Shown: positions 8,750 to 15,943 of the stretch, one piece after another
Layout: every line of letters begins with the position of its first letter
How positions within the stretch are numbered: position 1 is the stretch's first letter
Assembly: GCA_005768755.1 (NCBI GenBank)
Contig: VAFL01000001.1
Span: 124,001-188,000 of the forward strand
DNA length: 64,000 nt
Source of the DNA: Paracoccus denitrificans
GTDB lineage: Bacteria; Pseudomonadota; Alphaproteobacteria; Rhodobacterales; Rhodobacteraceae
Direction: 5' to 3'
Translations under genes and position numbers: made by a program
The notes under the pieces: generated by a model
Database searches by the model: none
What the model was told of the DNA's origin: nothing
What the model saw: only the letters and a program-made list of their open reading frames with translations

Positions 8750-8834
8750 CGTGGATTAACCTTTCTTCAACCGCTCTCCTCTAAAAACGGTCTTGCGGTA
8801 CAGGCTGGGAAGCCGATGACCGCTGAAGGAGAAA

Positions 8835-8879
8835 GCCCCGGCTGGCGTGCCCTGCCACTGGCCGCGCGCGGGCCGGGGC
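8835..8879. terminator. Hairpin after the acyl-CoA dehydrogenase gene
   Basis: The arms GCCCCGGC (8835-8842) and GCCGGGGC (8872-8879) pair across a 29-nt GC-rich loop. They are followed on the plus strand by GTTTTCTTCTT and on the minus strand by CTTTCTCC. Its position, about 60 bp after the stop of the acyl-CoA dehydrogenase gene, suits a minus-strand terminator or attenuating processing site between that gene and the GST-thiolase-hydratase part of the cluster. Confidence 0.4.
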
Positions 8880-8880
8880 C

Positions 8881-8935
8881 GTTTTCTTCTTCATCGAAAT
8901 ATCCCCGCCGGAGGCATTCTGCCGCGCCGCCGGGG
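8881..8935 (-). repeat. Intergenic repeat element, copy B (inverted)
   Basis: Read on the minus strand, this segment contains TGCCTCCGGCGGGGATATTT followed by CGATGAAGAAGAAAAC. It shares the GGGATATTT core and A/G-rich AGAAGAAA tail with copy A at 8698-8749, but has a different GC-rich head. The two copies face each other within one 266 bp intergenic region. Whether it is mobile, regulatory or structural cannot be told from one window. Confidence 0.45.
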
Positions 8936-8941
8936 ACAGGA

Positions 8942-10717
8942 TCAGAACTGTTCGGCGTCCAGTGCCATGACGGGATCGGCACCGCTTTCGATGCGGGCCA
9001 GATGGGCCGCGGTCGCCGGAAGCTGGCGCTTCATATAATAACGCCCGGTCGCCAGCTTGGTATTCAGGAAGTTCGCGTCGCCCTTGCCTTCATCCAGCTG
9101 CTTCTGCGCGGCAACAGCCATCTGCGCCCACATGAAGCCCAGAACGGTGTGACCGAACAGGTGCATGAAGTCGTAAGACCCGGCAAGCGCGTGGTTTGGG
9201 TTCTTCATGCCGTTCTGCATGAAGAACATCGCCGCCGCCTGCAGGTCCTTCGATGCCGCTTTCAGCGGGTCGAGGAAGTCGGCCTTCAGCGCGTCATTGG
9301 CCTCATTTTCCTTGATGAATGACTTCACCGATTCAAAGAACGCCATGACCGGCTTGCCGCCATCTGCGGCCAGCTTGCGGCCGACCAGATCCAGCGCCTG
9401 CACACCGTTCGCACCTTCGTAGATCATGGTGATGCGGGCGTCACGGACGAACTGGCTCATCCCGTGTTCTTCGATATAGCCGTGACCGCCGAAGACCTGC
9501 TGCGCGTTCACTGCGGTGTCAAAGCCCTTGTCGGTCAAAAAGCCCTTGATGACTGGCGTCAGAAGCGAGATCAGCCCTTCGGCATCGGCCTGACCGGCAT
9601 GGGCGCGGTCGATCTGGTGCGCGCCCCAGAAGGCAAGCATCCGGGCGCCTTCAAGGAAGCTTTTCTGATCCATCAGGTTGCGGCGGATATCTGGGTGGAC
9701 GATCAGCGGATCGGCCGGGCCTTGCGGGTTTTCGGAACCCGTGACGGCGCGGCCCTGCAGGCGGTCCTTGGCGTAAGCGACGGCATTCTGATAAGCAGCC
9801 TCGCCAATCGCATAGCCCTGCAGGCCAACGCCCAGGCGGGCCTCGTTCATCATGGTGAACATGGCGCGCATGCCCTTGTGCAGGTCGCCCAGCAACCAGC
9901 CCTTCGCGCCGTCATAGTTCATCACGCAGGTCGAGTTGCCGTGGATGCCCATCTTTTCTTCGATATTGCCGACACTGACCGCATTGCGGTCGCCAAGGCT
10001 GCCGTCTTCGTTCACCAGAAACTTCGGCACGATGAACAGCGAGATACCCTTGGTGCTTTCGCCGCCGCCCGGAGCCTTGGCCAGCACCAGATGGATGACG
10101 TTATCGGCCATGTCGTGATCCCCGGCCGAGATGAAGATCTTCTGTCCGGTGATCAGATAGCTGCCATCGTCCTGCGGCTCGGCCTTGGTGCGCAGCATGC
10201 CCAGATCGGTGCCGGCATGGGGCTCGGTCAGGTTCATGGTGCCGGTCCAGTCGCAGGTCACCATCTTCGGCAGATAGGTCTGCTTCTGTTCTTCCGTGCC
10301 GTGGGTGTGAATGGCCGAATATGCGCCGTGGGTCAGGCCCTGATACATGTTGAAGGCCATGTTCGCGGAAACGAAAATCTCGCCCGTGGCCAGGCCGAGC
10401 AGGTAAGGCATGCCCTGACCGCCGTATTCGGGATCGCAATCCAGCGCGGTCCAGCCGCCTTCCTTCATCTGATCGAAAGCTTCCTTGAAGCCTTTGGGTG
10501 TCCGGACCACCCCATTTTCCAGGACGCAGCCTTCTTCGTCGCCCACGCGGTTCAGTGGTGTCAGGACGTCTGTGGCCAACTTGCCCGCCGCTTCAAGCAC
10601 TGCTTCGGTGAAGTCACGGTCCAGTTCGTCATGTCCGGGCAGGCCGGAACCTGCCACATTCAGCACGTCATGAAGGATGAACTGCATGTCGCGGACGGGT
10701 GCATTATAGATCGGCAT
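8942..10717 (-). CDS. Acyl-CoA dehydrogenase (long form with extra C-terminal domain; DmdC/FadE-like)
   Basis: The 591-residue FAD enzyme introduces the alpha-beta double bond of acyl-CoA. It shows the acyl-CoA dehydrogenase domains in order: helical N-terminal domain, middle beta domain with NLTEPHAGTDLG, and the C-terminal helical domain with QVFGGHGYIEEHG and the MIYEGANGVQALDL segment that carries the catalytic glutamate. An additional C-terminal domain of about 130 residues marks the ~600-residue subfamily that includes 3-methylmercaptopropionyl-CoA dehydrogenases (DmdC) and long-chain enzymes. It lies 35 bp downstream of a MerR regulator. Without substrate data either a fatty-acid or a DMSP-related role is possible; the thiolase/hydratase neighbours favour fatty acids. 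Confidence 0.9.
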   Translation of the reverse strand: MPIYNAPVRDMQFILHDVLNVAGSGLPGHDELDRDFTEAVLEAAGKLATDVLTPLNRVGDEEGCVLENGVVRTPKGFKEAFDQMKEGGWTALDCDPEYGGQGMPYLLGLATGEIFVSANMAFNMYQGLTHGAYSAIHTHGTEEQKQTYLPKMVTCDWTGTMNLTEPHAGTDLGMLRTKAEPQDDGSYLITGQKIFISAGDHDMADNVIHLVLAKAPGGGESTKGISLFIVPKFLVNEDGSLGDRNAVSVGNIEEKMGIHGNSTCVMNYDGAKGWLLGDLHKGMRAMFTMMNEARLGVGLQGYAIGEAAYQNAVAYAKDRLQGRAVTGSENPQGPADPLIVHPDIRRNLMDQKSFLEGARMLAFWGAHQIDRAHAGQADAEGLISLLTPVIKGFLTDKGFDTAVNAQQVFGGHGYIEEHGMSQFVRDARITMIYEGANGVQALDLVGRKLAADGGKPVMAFFESVKSFIKENEANDALKADFLDPLKAASKDLQAAAMFFMQNGMKNPNHALAGSYDFMHLFGHTVLGFMWAQMAVAAQKQLDEGKGDANFLNTKLATGRYYMKRQLPATAAHLARIESGADPVMALDAEQF

Positions 10718-10752
10718 GGTAAGTCCTGTACGTTGATTCGTGAATTTCCGGA

Positions 10753-11139
10753 TCAGCCGGTTTTGCGGGCGTCCAGCAGGCGTTGGGTCTCGTCGATCTG
10801 TGTGGTCAAATCTGTGATGGCAAGCCCAAGTTCATTCTGCTGACGGATCATGTCGGCAAGACGACCGCGCGCCGCATCAAGCGTTGCAGCCAGTTGGGTC
10901 ACATTATTGCCGCGCGGATCATACAGCTCCAGCAATTGGCGGATCTCCTCCAGGCTGAAGCCGAAGCGCTTGCCCTGAAGGATCAGCTTCAGGCGGGCCC
11001 TGTCGCGCCGGTCATAAAGACGGTGCTGACCGCGCCGCTCTGGTGCCAACAGCTCTCGCGCTTCGTAGAAACGCAGGGTGCGCGGCGTCACGTCGAAAGC
11101 GTCGCACATCTGACGGATCGTCATGAGATCATCGCTCAT
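10753..11139 (-). CDS. MerR family regulator, LiuR-like
   Basis: This is a 128-residue MerR protein: DNA-binding domain at the N-terminus (MTIRQMCDAFDVTPRTLRFY), the FGFSLEEIRQLLELYDP motif about residues 65-80 and a C-terminal coiled coil. I chose ATG 11139 because an AGAGGAG site precedes it; a further ATG lies 27 nt upstream. It is the immediate upstream neighbour of the acyl-CoA dehydrogenase gene and resembles MerR regulators that control branched-chain amino acid or fatty-acid degradation, so it probably controls this cluster. A dyad operator lies at 11192-11207. Confidence 0.85.
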   Translation of the reverse strand: MSDDLMTIRQMCDAFDVTPRTLRFYEARELLAPERRGQHRLYDRRDRARLKLILQGKRFGFSLEEIRQLLELYDPRGNNVTQLAATLDAARGRLADMIRQQNELGLAITDLTTQIDETQRLLDARKTG

Positions 11140-11191
11140 CGCGTCGGCTCCTCTTTCCGTGGTCATCTCACGTCAGGAAGCTTGCTCCATG

Positions 11192-11207
11192 TTGACGCGA
11201 ACGTAAA
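11192..11207 (-). promoter_or_regulatory. LiuR-type operator upstream of merR/acyl-CoA dehydrogenase
   Basis: The 16-mer, read on the minus strand as TTTACGTTCGCGTCAA, is an imperfect palindrome with TTTACG/CGTCAA arms. It closely resembles the LiuR binding motif known for MerR regulators of branched-chain amino acid and acyl-CoA catabolism. It lies 53 bp upstream of ATG 11139, where an autoregulated promoter is expected. Confidence 0.5.
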
Positions 11208-11266
11208 CCAAAACGCAGCGTCACAAACTGGATGAAATCACGCCATGAGGCGATGGAATTAGGGCC

Positions 11267-11647
11267 TCAGTCCATCTTCCGCAGGATTTCGGCGGTTTCG
11301 TCGCGAAGTTCGCGCAGATCCTTCATCGCCGCGTCGATTTCCGTTTTCTGGTCTTCCAGAACGGCCAGTTGGCGATTGGCCTTGTCGATCCAGACCTCAA
11401 ACTGTTCTCGGTCGCCCTTCTTATCGTAGATTTCCAGCCACTGCCGGATCTCTTCCAGGCTGAAGCCAAACCGCCGCCCGCGCAGGATCAGCGTCATCCG
11501 GGCAATTTCCCGGCCGGAATAAAAGCGCGACCGGCCGTCTTTGCGGGGACGAAGCAGTTCGATGTATTCGTAATAGCGAAGCGTTCGCGGTGTCACATCG
11601 AACCGCGCACACATCTCTTTGAAATTCAATTCTTCTGAACCGGGCAT
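11267..11647 (-). CDS. MerR family regulator (second, paralogous to 10753-11139)
   Basis: The 126-residue MerR protein starts MPGSEELNFKEMCARFDVTP and shares VTPRTLR(F/Y)YE and RFGFSLEEIRQWLEIYD with its neighbour, so the two are paralogues. The coiled coil covers about residues 85-120. I chose ATG 11647 because the upstream extension (to 11707) lacks MerR homology. It is transcribed in the same direction as the second merR and could be the head of the acyl-CoA cluster. It is also divergent from a pair of hotdog thioesterase genes and may control both sides. Confidence 0.85.
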   Translation of the reverse strand: MPGSEELNFKEMCARFDVTPRTLRYYEYIELLRPRKDGRSRFYSGREIARMTLILRGRRFGFSLEEIRQWLEIYDKKGDREQFEVWIDKANRQLAVLEDQKTEIDAAMKDLRELRDETAEILRKMD

Positions 11648-11708
11648 GACAAACCTGCGCAGCGGTAGACTGATCTGCACGCTAAACCGTAAGGGCGGCC
11701 GCTGCAAG

Positions 11709-11736
11709 TTGACGCGCCCGATACACGAGCTATTGC
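11709..11736 (+). promoter_or_regulatory. Candidate promoter for the thioesterase-MATE operon
   Basis: TTGACG (11709-11714) and TATTGC (11731-11736) are separated by 16 bp, about 55 bp before ATG 11791. This is a reasonable sigma70-type match in an otherwise GC-rich spacer between divergent genes. Confidence 0.4.
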
Positions 11737-11790
11737 CGCGAAGGCCCCGCAGGCGCTATCAGTTTCCAGGGCCTTGACGGAGATTGCAGG

Positions 11791-12246
11791 ATGACGACCC
11801 GAAAGGACGGCGCAGCAGGCAGCCCGTCGAAGGAAGCGCGCGACCGCATCGCGCAACAGTTTATCGAGGCGTTGCCGCATGCGCGCGCCCTGGGGATGAG
11901 CATGGTGCGATTGACCGATGGAGAGGCCGAGATCGTCATGGACTGGAATGCCGATTTTGTCGGTGATCCCCATACAGGCGTTATCCATGGTGGCGTGATT
12001 TCCGCTTTGATGGACACCTGCAGTGGCGCAGCGGTTCTGGCCCATCCGACCGCACCGCGCTCTACAGCGACGATTGACCTGCGGATCGATTACATGCGCG
12101 GCGCCACGCCCGGGCAGAAGATCACAGCGACGGCGCAGTGCTATCACGTGACCCGCAGCGTGGCCTTCGTCCGCGCGCAGGCGATGGATGAGGATCGTGA
12201 TAACCCCGTCGCCACGGCCACCGGCGCCTTCACGTTGGAGCGTTGA
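11791..12246 (+). CDS. PaaI family thioesterase (hotdog fold), first of a pair
   Basis: The 151-residue hotdog protein has the PaaI-type signature: HTGVIHGGVISALMDT (about residues 66-81), where HGG marks the active-site helix, then the central beta strands with TIDLRIDYMRGA. Such enzymes hydrolyse acyl-CoA thioesters, often releasing CoA from dead-end intermediates. It is divergent from a MerR regulator of the acyl-CoA cluster and is followed 1 nt later by a second hotdog gene. A role in clearing acyl-CoA during degradation is an inference from context. Confidence 0.88.
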   Translation: MTTRKDGAAGSPSKEARDRIAQQFIEALPHARALGMSMVRLTDGEAEIVMDWNADFVGDPHTGVIHGGVISALMDTCSGAAVLAHPTAPRSTATIDLRIDYMRGATPGQKITATAQCYHVTRSVAFVRAQAMDEDRDNPVATATGAFTLER

Positions 12247-12247
12247 G

Positions 12248-12748
12248 ATGGCCGATCGGAATGAACCGCTGCAACAGATCAAACTGCGGCGCGACAGCGC
12301 ACTGGCGGCCCTTGTCGAAGGGGTGCCCTATATCCGCTGGATGGGGATCGGCTTCGATCGGCGCGGGGACGAACTGACCGCGATCATGCCCTACGACGAC
12401 AAACTGATCGGCAATCCGTTGCTGCCGGCCATTCACGGCGGCGCAATTGCCGCGTTTCTGGAGATCACCGGGATCGTCGAACTCGCATGGACTGCCATGT
12501 GGGAGGATATGGAGGCAGGGCGTATCGCGCCTGATGCCAGCGCGCCGGGATCCATCCCGCGCCTTCCCAAAACGATCGACTTCACGGTCGATTACCTGCG
12601 GTCAGGGCTGCCGCGCGACGCCTATGCGCGCGCCAAGGTGGTGCGGTCGGGCCGGCGCTATGCCAGCGTTCAGGTCGAGGCCTGGCAGGACAATCGCGCA
12701 AAGCTGTTTGCGCAGGCGACCGCACATTTCCTGATGCCGCAGGGCTGA
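12248..12748 (+). CDS. PaaI family thioesterase (hotdog fold), second of a pair
   Basis: The 166-residue protein has the hotdog core: an AIHGGAIAAFLEITG helix (about residues 59-73) and KTIDFTVDYLRSGLPRD as the following strand. The start at ATG 12248 lies one base after the stop of the first thioesterase, so the two are translationally linked and may form a heteromer. Compared with the first copy it has a longer N-terminus and an insertion around residues 80-110. The substrate is unknown. Confidence 0.86.
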   Translation: MADRNEPLQQIKLRRDSALAALVEGVPYIRWMGIGFDRRGDELTAIMPYDDKLIGNPLLPAIHGGAIAAFLEITGIVELAWTAMWEDMEAGRIAPDASAPGSIPRLPKTIDFTVDYLRSGLPRDAYARAKVVRSGRRYASVQVEAWQDNRAKLFAQATAHFLMPQG

Positions 12749-12752
12749 CAGC

Positions 12753-14057
12753 GTGGCGGCAGCGACGGTCGATCACCGGCGTGTCCTGGCTATCGCGCTG
12801 CCGATCGTGTTGTCCAACGCCACGATCCCGATCCTTGGTGCAGTTGATACCGGCGTCATCGGCCAGCTTGGGCAGGCTGCGCCGATCGGGGCAGTCGGAA
12901 TGGGCGCGGTGATCCTCGCCTCGCTTTACTGGATCTTCGGCTTTCTGCGCATGGGCACATCAGGGCTGGTGGCGCAGGCGCATGGCGCCGGCGATCAGGT
13001 CGAAACGGGTGCCCACCTGATCCGCGCGCTTGCCATTGCCGCGATCGCAGGACTTTCGCTGATCGTCTTGCACCGGCTGCTGTTTGCCGCCGCTTTCCGG
13101 CTGGCGCCCGCCAGTGTCGAAGTCGAGGCACTGGCAATGCATTACCTGTCGATCCGCATCTGGGGCGCACCTGCGACGATTGCACTATATGCGATCACCG
13201 GCTGGCTGATCGCGATGGAACGGACGAGGGGCGTTCTGGCCCTGCAGGTGCTGCAGAACGGGCTGAACATCGGGCTGGATATTCTTTTCGTTCTTGGTCT
13301 TGGCTGGGGCATTTCGGGCGTTGCCGTGGCCACGCTGATCGCAGAGTTTTCCGGTCTGGCGCTTGGTCTGTGGTTCTGCCGCGCGGCGATTTTGCCGGCC
13401 CTGCGCCAGCGAGGATTGTTCGCGCGCGACCGCATGTCACGTCTTTTGCGGGTCAATTCTGATATCATGATCCGCTCTGTCCTGTTGCAGGGGGCATTCA
13501 CGACCTTCATGTTCATGTCGGCCGGGCAGGGGGACGTGACGCTGGCCGCCAATCAGGTTCTGCTGCAATTTCTGGAGATCACGGCCTATGGGCTGGACGG
13601 CTTTGCCTTCGCTGCCGAAACGCTTGTCGGGCAGGCAGTCGGTGCGCGCAGGCGGGACCTTCTGCGCCGTTCGGTCCGCGTTACGGCGCAATGGGCCGTG
13701 GCAGGTGCCGTGCTGCTGGGGGCGGTCTTCTGGCTTTTAGGTCCGGCGTTGATAGACCTTCTGACCACCGCGCCCGATGTCCGCACCGAGGCGCGGCGCT
13801 ATCTGCCGTGGCTGGCCCTTGCGCCGGTGATTGGCATAGCCAGCTGGATGTATGATGGCATTTTCATCGGTGCGACGATGACCCGGCAGATGCGTCGCGC
13901 CATGATCGAGGCGGTGGCGATCTATATCGTCGCCCTCGTCGTGTTAAGCGCTATGCTGGGCAATCACGGGCTTTGGGCGGCGCTGATGGTCCTGAATGCG
14001 GCCCGTGCGCTGACCATGATGCGCTTCTATCCCGAGGCAGAGGCCGCTGCCGCCTGA
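12753..14057 (+). CDS. MATE family efflux transporter (DinF-like)
   Basis: The 434-residue integral membrane protein has about 12 helices arranged as two repeats. It begins with GTG 12753, 4 nt after the preceding stop. Recognisable MATE features include LSNATIPILGAVDTGVIG in the first helix and the matching region GLDGFAFAAETLVGQAVGA at the start of the second half. The DinF-like branch is suggested by the VDTGVIGQLG pattern. It would export cationic or organic compounds using a Na+ or H+ gradient. It appears to be the third gene of the thioesterase operon and ends 4 bp before the convergent hemF. Confidence 0.9.
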   Translation: MAAATVDHRRVLAIALPIVLSNATIPILGAVDTGVIGQLGQAAPIGAVGMGAVILASLYWIFGFLRMGTSGLVAQAHGAGDQVETGAHLIRALAIAAIAGLSLIVLHRLLFAAAFRLAPASVEVEALAMHYLSIRIWGAPATIALYAITGWLIAMERTRGVLALQVLQNGLNIGLDILFVLGLGWGISGVAVATLIAEFSGLALGLWFCRAAILPALRQRGLFARDRMSRLLRVNSDIMIRSVLLQGAFTTFMFMSAGQGDVTLAANQVLLQFLEITAYGLDGFAFAAETLVGQAVGARRRDLLRRSVRVTAQWAVAGAVLLGAVFWLLGPALIDLLTTAPDVRTEARRYLPWLALAPVIGIASWMYDGIFIGATMTRQMRRAMIEAVAIYIVALVVLSAMLGNHGLWAALMVLNAARALTMMRFYPEAEAAAA

Positions 14058-14061
14058 GCGT

Positions 14062-14928
14062 TCACACCCATTTCGCCATGGGCGGCAGACTCATCAGTAC
14101 GGCGTCGGGATTGTGCCCGGTCTCAAGCCCGAATTTAGTGCCACGGTCATAGACAAGGTTGTATTCGGCATACAGCCCGCGATGAACCAACTGCGCGTCC
14201 TTGTCTGCCGATGACCAGCCTTGTGTCGTCCGCGACCTCGCCAGCGGCAGGAAGGCGGGCAGAAATGCTTCGCCCACGGCGCGGGTAAAGGCGAAATCCT
14301 TCTGCCAGTCACCGCTGTTCAGGTCGTCATAGAATATGCCGCCGACACCACGCGCCCGCCCGCGATGAGGGATGAAGAAATATTCATCCGCCCAGTCCTT
14401 GAAGCGCGGGTAGTAAGCCGGATCATGGGCGTCGCAAGCGGCTCTCAGTTGCGCATGGAAATGGTCAGTATCGCCTGGATATTCGATGCACGGGTTCAGG
14501 TCTGCGCCGCCGCCGAACCACCATGCGCCCGGTGTCCAGAACATGCGGGTGTTCATGTGGACAGCCGGCGCGTGCGGGTTCTGCATATGCGCCACCAAAC
14601 TGATCCCCGAGGCCCAGAATCGCGCATCCCTGTCCATGCCCGGCACGCCCCGCGCGGCCATGGCGGCCTGCGCCTTGGGCGCCAGCACGCCGTGAACTTC
14701 GGACCAGTTTACGCCGACTTTTTCAAAGACGCGACCGCCGCGCATGACCGACATGATCCCACCGCCACCATTTTCGGCCCGCTCGGTCGGGGTGATCTCG
14801 AACCGGCCGGGCGCTGTGTCGGCAGCAGGCCCCTGGTCTTCCAGCCCCTCGAAGGCGTCAACGATGCGGTCGCGCAGCAGACGGAACCAAGCGGCTGCTT
14901 CACGTCGTTCGGTCAGCATGTCATCCAT
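14062..14928 (-). CDS. hemF: Oxygen-dependent coproporphyrinogen III oxidase
   Basis: The 288-residue enzyme oxidatively decarboxylates coproporphyrinogen III to protoporphyrinogen IX in heme biosynthesis, using O2. It contains the family signatures GGGIMSVMRGG, WFGGGADLNP, the histidine-rich NPHAPAVHMNTR and HRGRARGVGGIFYDDLN, and ends in the conserved SLPPMAKWV. I chose ATG 14928 (MDDMLTERREAA) because the upstream 20 codons to 14988 have no family similarity. It is convergent with the MATE gene. Confidence 0.95.
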   Translation of the reverse strand: MDDMLTERREAAAWFRLLRDRIVDAFEGLEDQGPAADTAPGRFEITPTERAENGGGGIMSVMRGGRVFEKVGVNWSEVHGVLAPKAQAAMAARGVPGMDRDARFWASGISLVAHMQNPHAPAVHMNTRMFWTPGAWWFGGGADLNPCIEYPGDTDHFHAQLRAACDAHDPAYYPRFKDWADEYFFIPHRGRARGVGGIFYDDLNSGDWQKDFAFTRAVGEAFLPAFLPLARSRTTQGWSSADKDAQLVHRGLYAEYNLVYDRGTKFGLETGHNPDAVLMSLPPMAKWV

Positions 14929-15008
14929 CTCTGGCCCCCTGGATTTGCGTTGCGGGCCTGAATTGACGTGCATAAGCTGATTTGGCAACTGCCATTATTG
15001 CCGCACAT

Positions 15009-15434
15009 ATGATCCGCAACATCGCGCTTTCACTATTGGCATTGCTGACGGCAGCCGCCGGGCCGGTGGACGATTGCAACCGGCAATATCAACGTGGCTA
15101 CGACGCGGTCGCCGAAAATCTGGCTCAGGCGGAGCTTGATGCGGCGCGCGGCTATCGTCCGCATCAGCCTGACCTGACCGGCCTTGATGTCACACATGAA
15201 CGCTACAGTCTTTGGCGGCGCGACGCCCACGGCAGGCCGTTCCCCGAGATGCACAGCCGCTGGCACTATGTCGATGAAAGCGGACCAACGGTCACCTTGC
15301 TGGACCTCGTGGATATAGACCAGCCTGCAGCATTTGCCCGCCAGCAACAGCTCAGGAAGGAACTAGACGAGATGCGGAGGGGCAAGGACGCCTTGATCGC
15401 GCAGTGCCTGGACGTCGGCGGGGGACAGGATTAA
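15009..15434 (+). CDS. Small exported protein, tandem paralogue of the next gene
   Basis: The 141-residue product from ATG 15009 has a signal peptide (MIRNIALSLLALLTAAAG) and a mature domain beginning DDCNRQY. I know no name for this family. It shares with the next gene an N-terminal Cys, a helix ending ARGY, a central Trp, an IDQPAA/IDPAAE motif and a C-terminal (I/V)xQC. The two are thus likely duplicates with a disulphide between the first and last Cys. Mature size is about 120 residues with an acidic/basic helical C-terminus. The function is unknown. Confidence 0.65.
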   Translation: MIRNIALSLLALLTAAAGPVDDCNRQYQRGYDAVAENLAQAELDAARGYRPHQPDLTGLDVTHERYSLWRRDAHGRPFPEMHSRWHYVDESGPTVTLLDLVDIDQPAAFARQQQLRKELDEMRRGKDALIAQCLDVGGGQD

Positions 15435-15511
15435 CCGCGCTGACGAAAGTTGAATTGCTGCGCCCCGAAATGACGGCTAGTCTCGTCCACAGGCGCACCA
15501 AGGACGAACCG

Positions 15512-15922
15512 ATGACCCGCAAGCTTGCCCTTCTTCTTCCCCTTGCATTTCTGGCCGGGTGTGGGACCGAGCAGGAGCGGTGTATCCGTGGAAACACCCG
15601 CGAATATCGGGCGCTAAGCTCTCTGCTGGAAGAGACCGAGGCAAATCTTGCCCGGGGCTATGCCTGGGAAACGCGCGAGGTCTCGCGGGTGGAATATGAT
15701 TATTGCCCCGAGGTTGTCCGCAACCGGGAAGGAGAGGCACGGATCGTTCAGCGTGGCTGTTGGCGCGATGTCATCGACACCGAACGATACCGCGTCCCGA
15801 TCGACCCTGCCGCCGAACGGCGCAGCCGCGATTATCTGGTCGAAAAGCTGAAAACCGAGACCGCACGCGCCGAGGCTGTCGTGCGTCAATGCAAGGCCAC
15901 TTATCCCGAAGACGCGACCTGA
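15512..15922 (+). CDS. Small lipoprotein, tandem paralogue of the previous gene
   Basis: This is a 136-residue lipoprotein: MTRKLALLLPLAFLAGC gives a lipobox LAGC with Cys17. The mature part contains EANLARGYAWETREV, a C-terminal IDPAAERRSRDYL and VVRQC, matching positions of the preceding exported protein. The start at ATG 15512 is chosen because the signal peptide begins there; an upstream extension would be cytoplasmic. There is 77 bp between the two genes. The family is unknown to me, and it is probably periplasmic and outer-membrane anchored. Confidence 0.72.
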   Translation: MTRKLALLLPLAFLAGCGTEQERCIRGNTREYRALSSLLEETEANLARGYAWETREVSRVEYDYCPEVVRNREGEARIVQRGCWRDVIDTERYRVPIDPAAERRSRDYLVEKLKTETARAEAVVRQCKATYPEDAT

Positions 15923-15943
15923 GGCGCCCGCGGTGGTGCGGAT

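Noticed and set aside
8676..8941. Possible CRISPR or small insertion sequence in the largest gap
   Set aside because: There are only two related short elements in opposite orientation, no regular spacers, no transposase and no target-site duplication that I can see.
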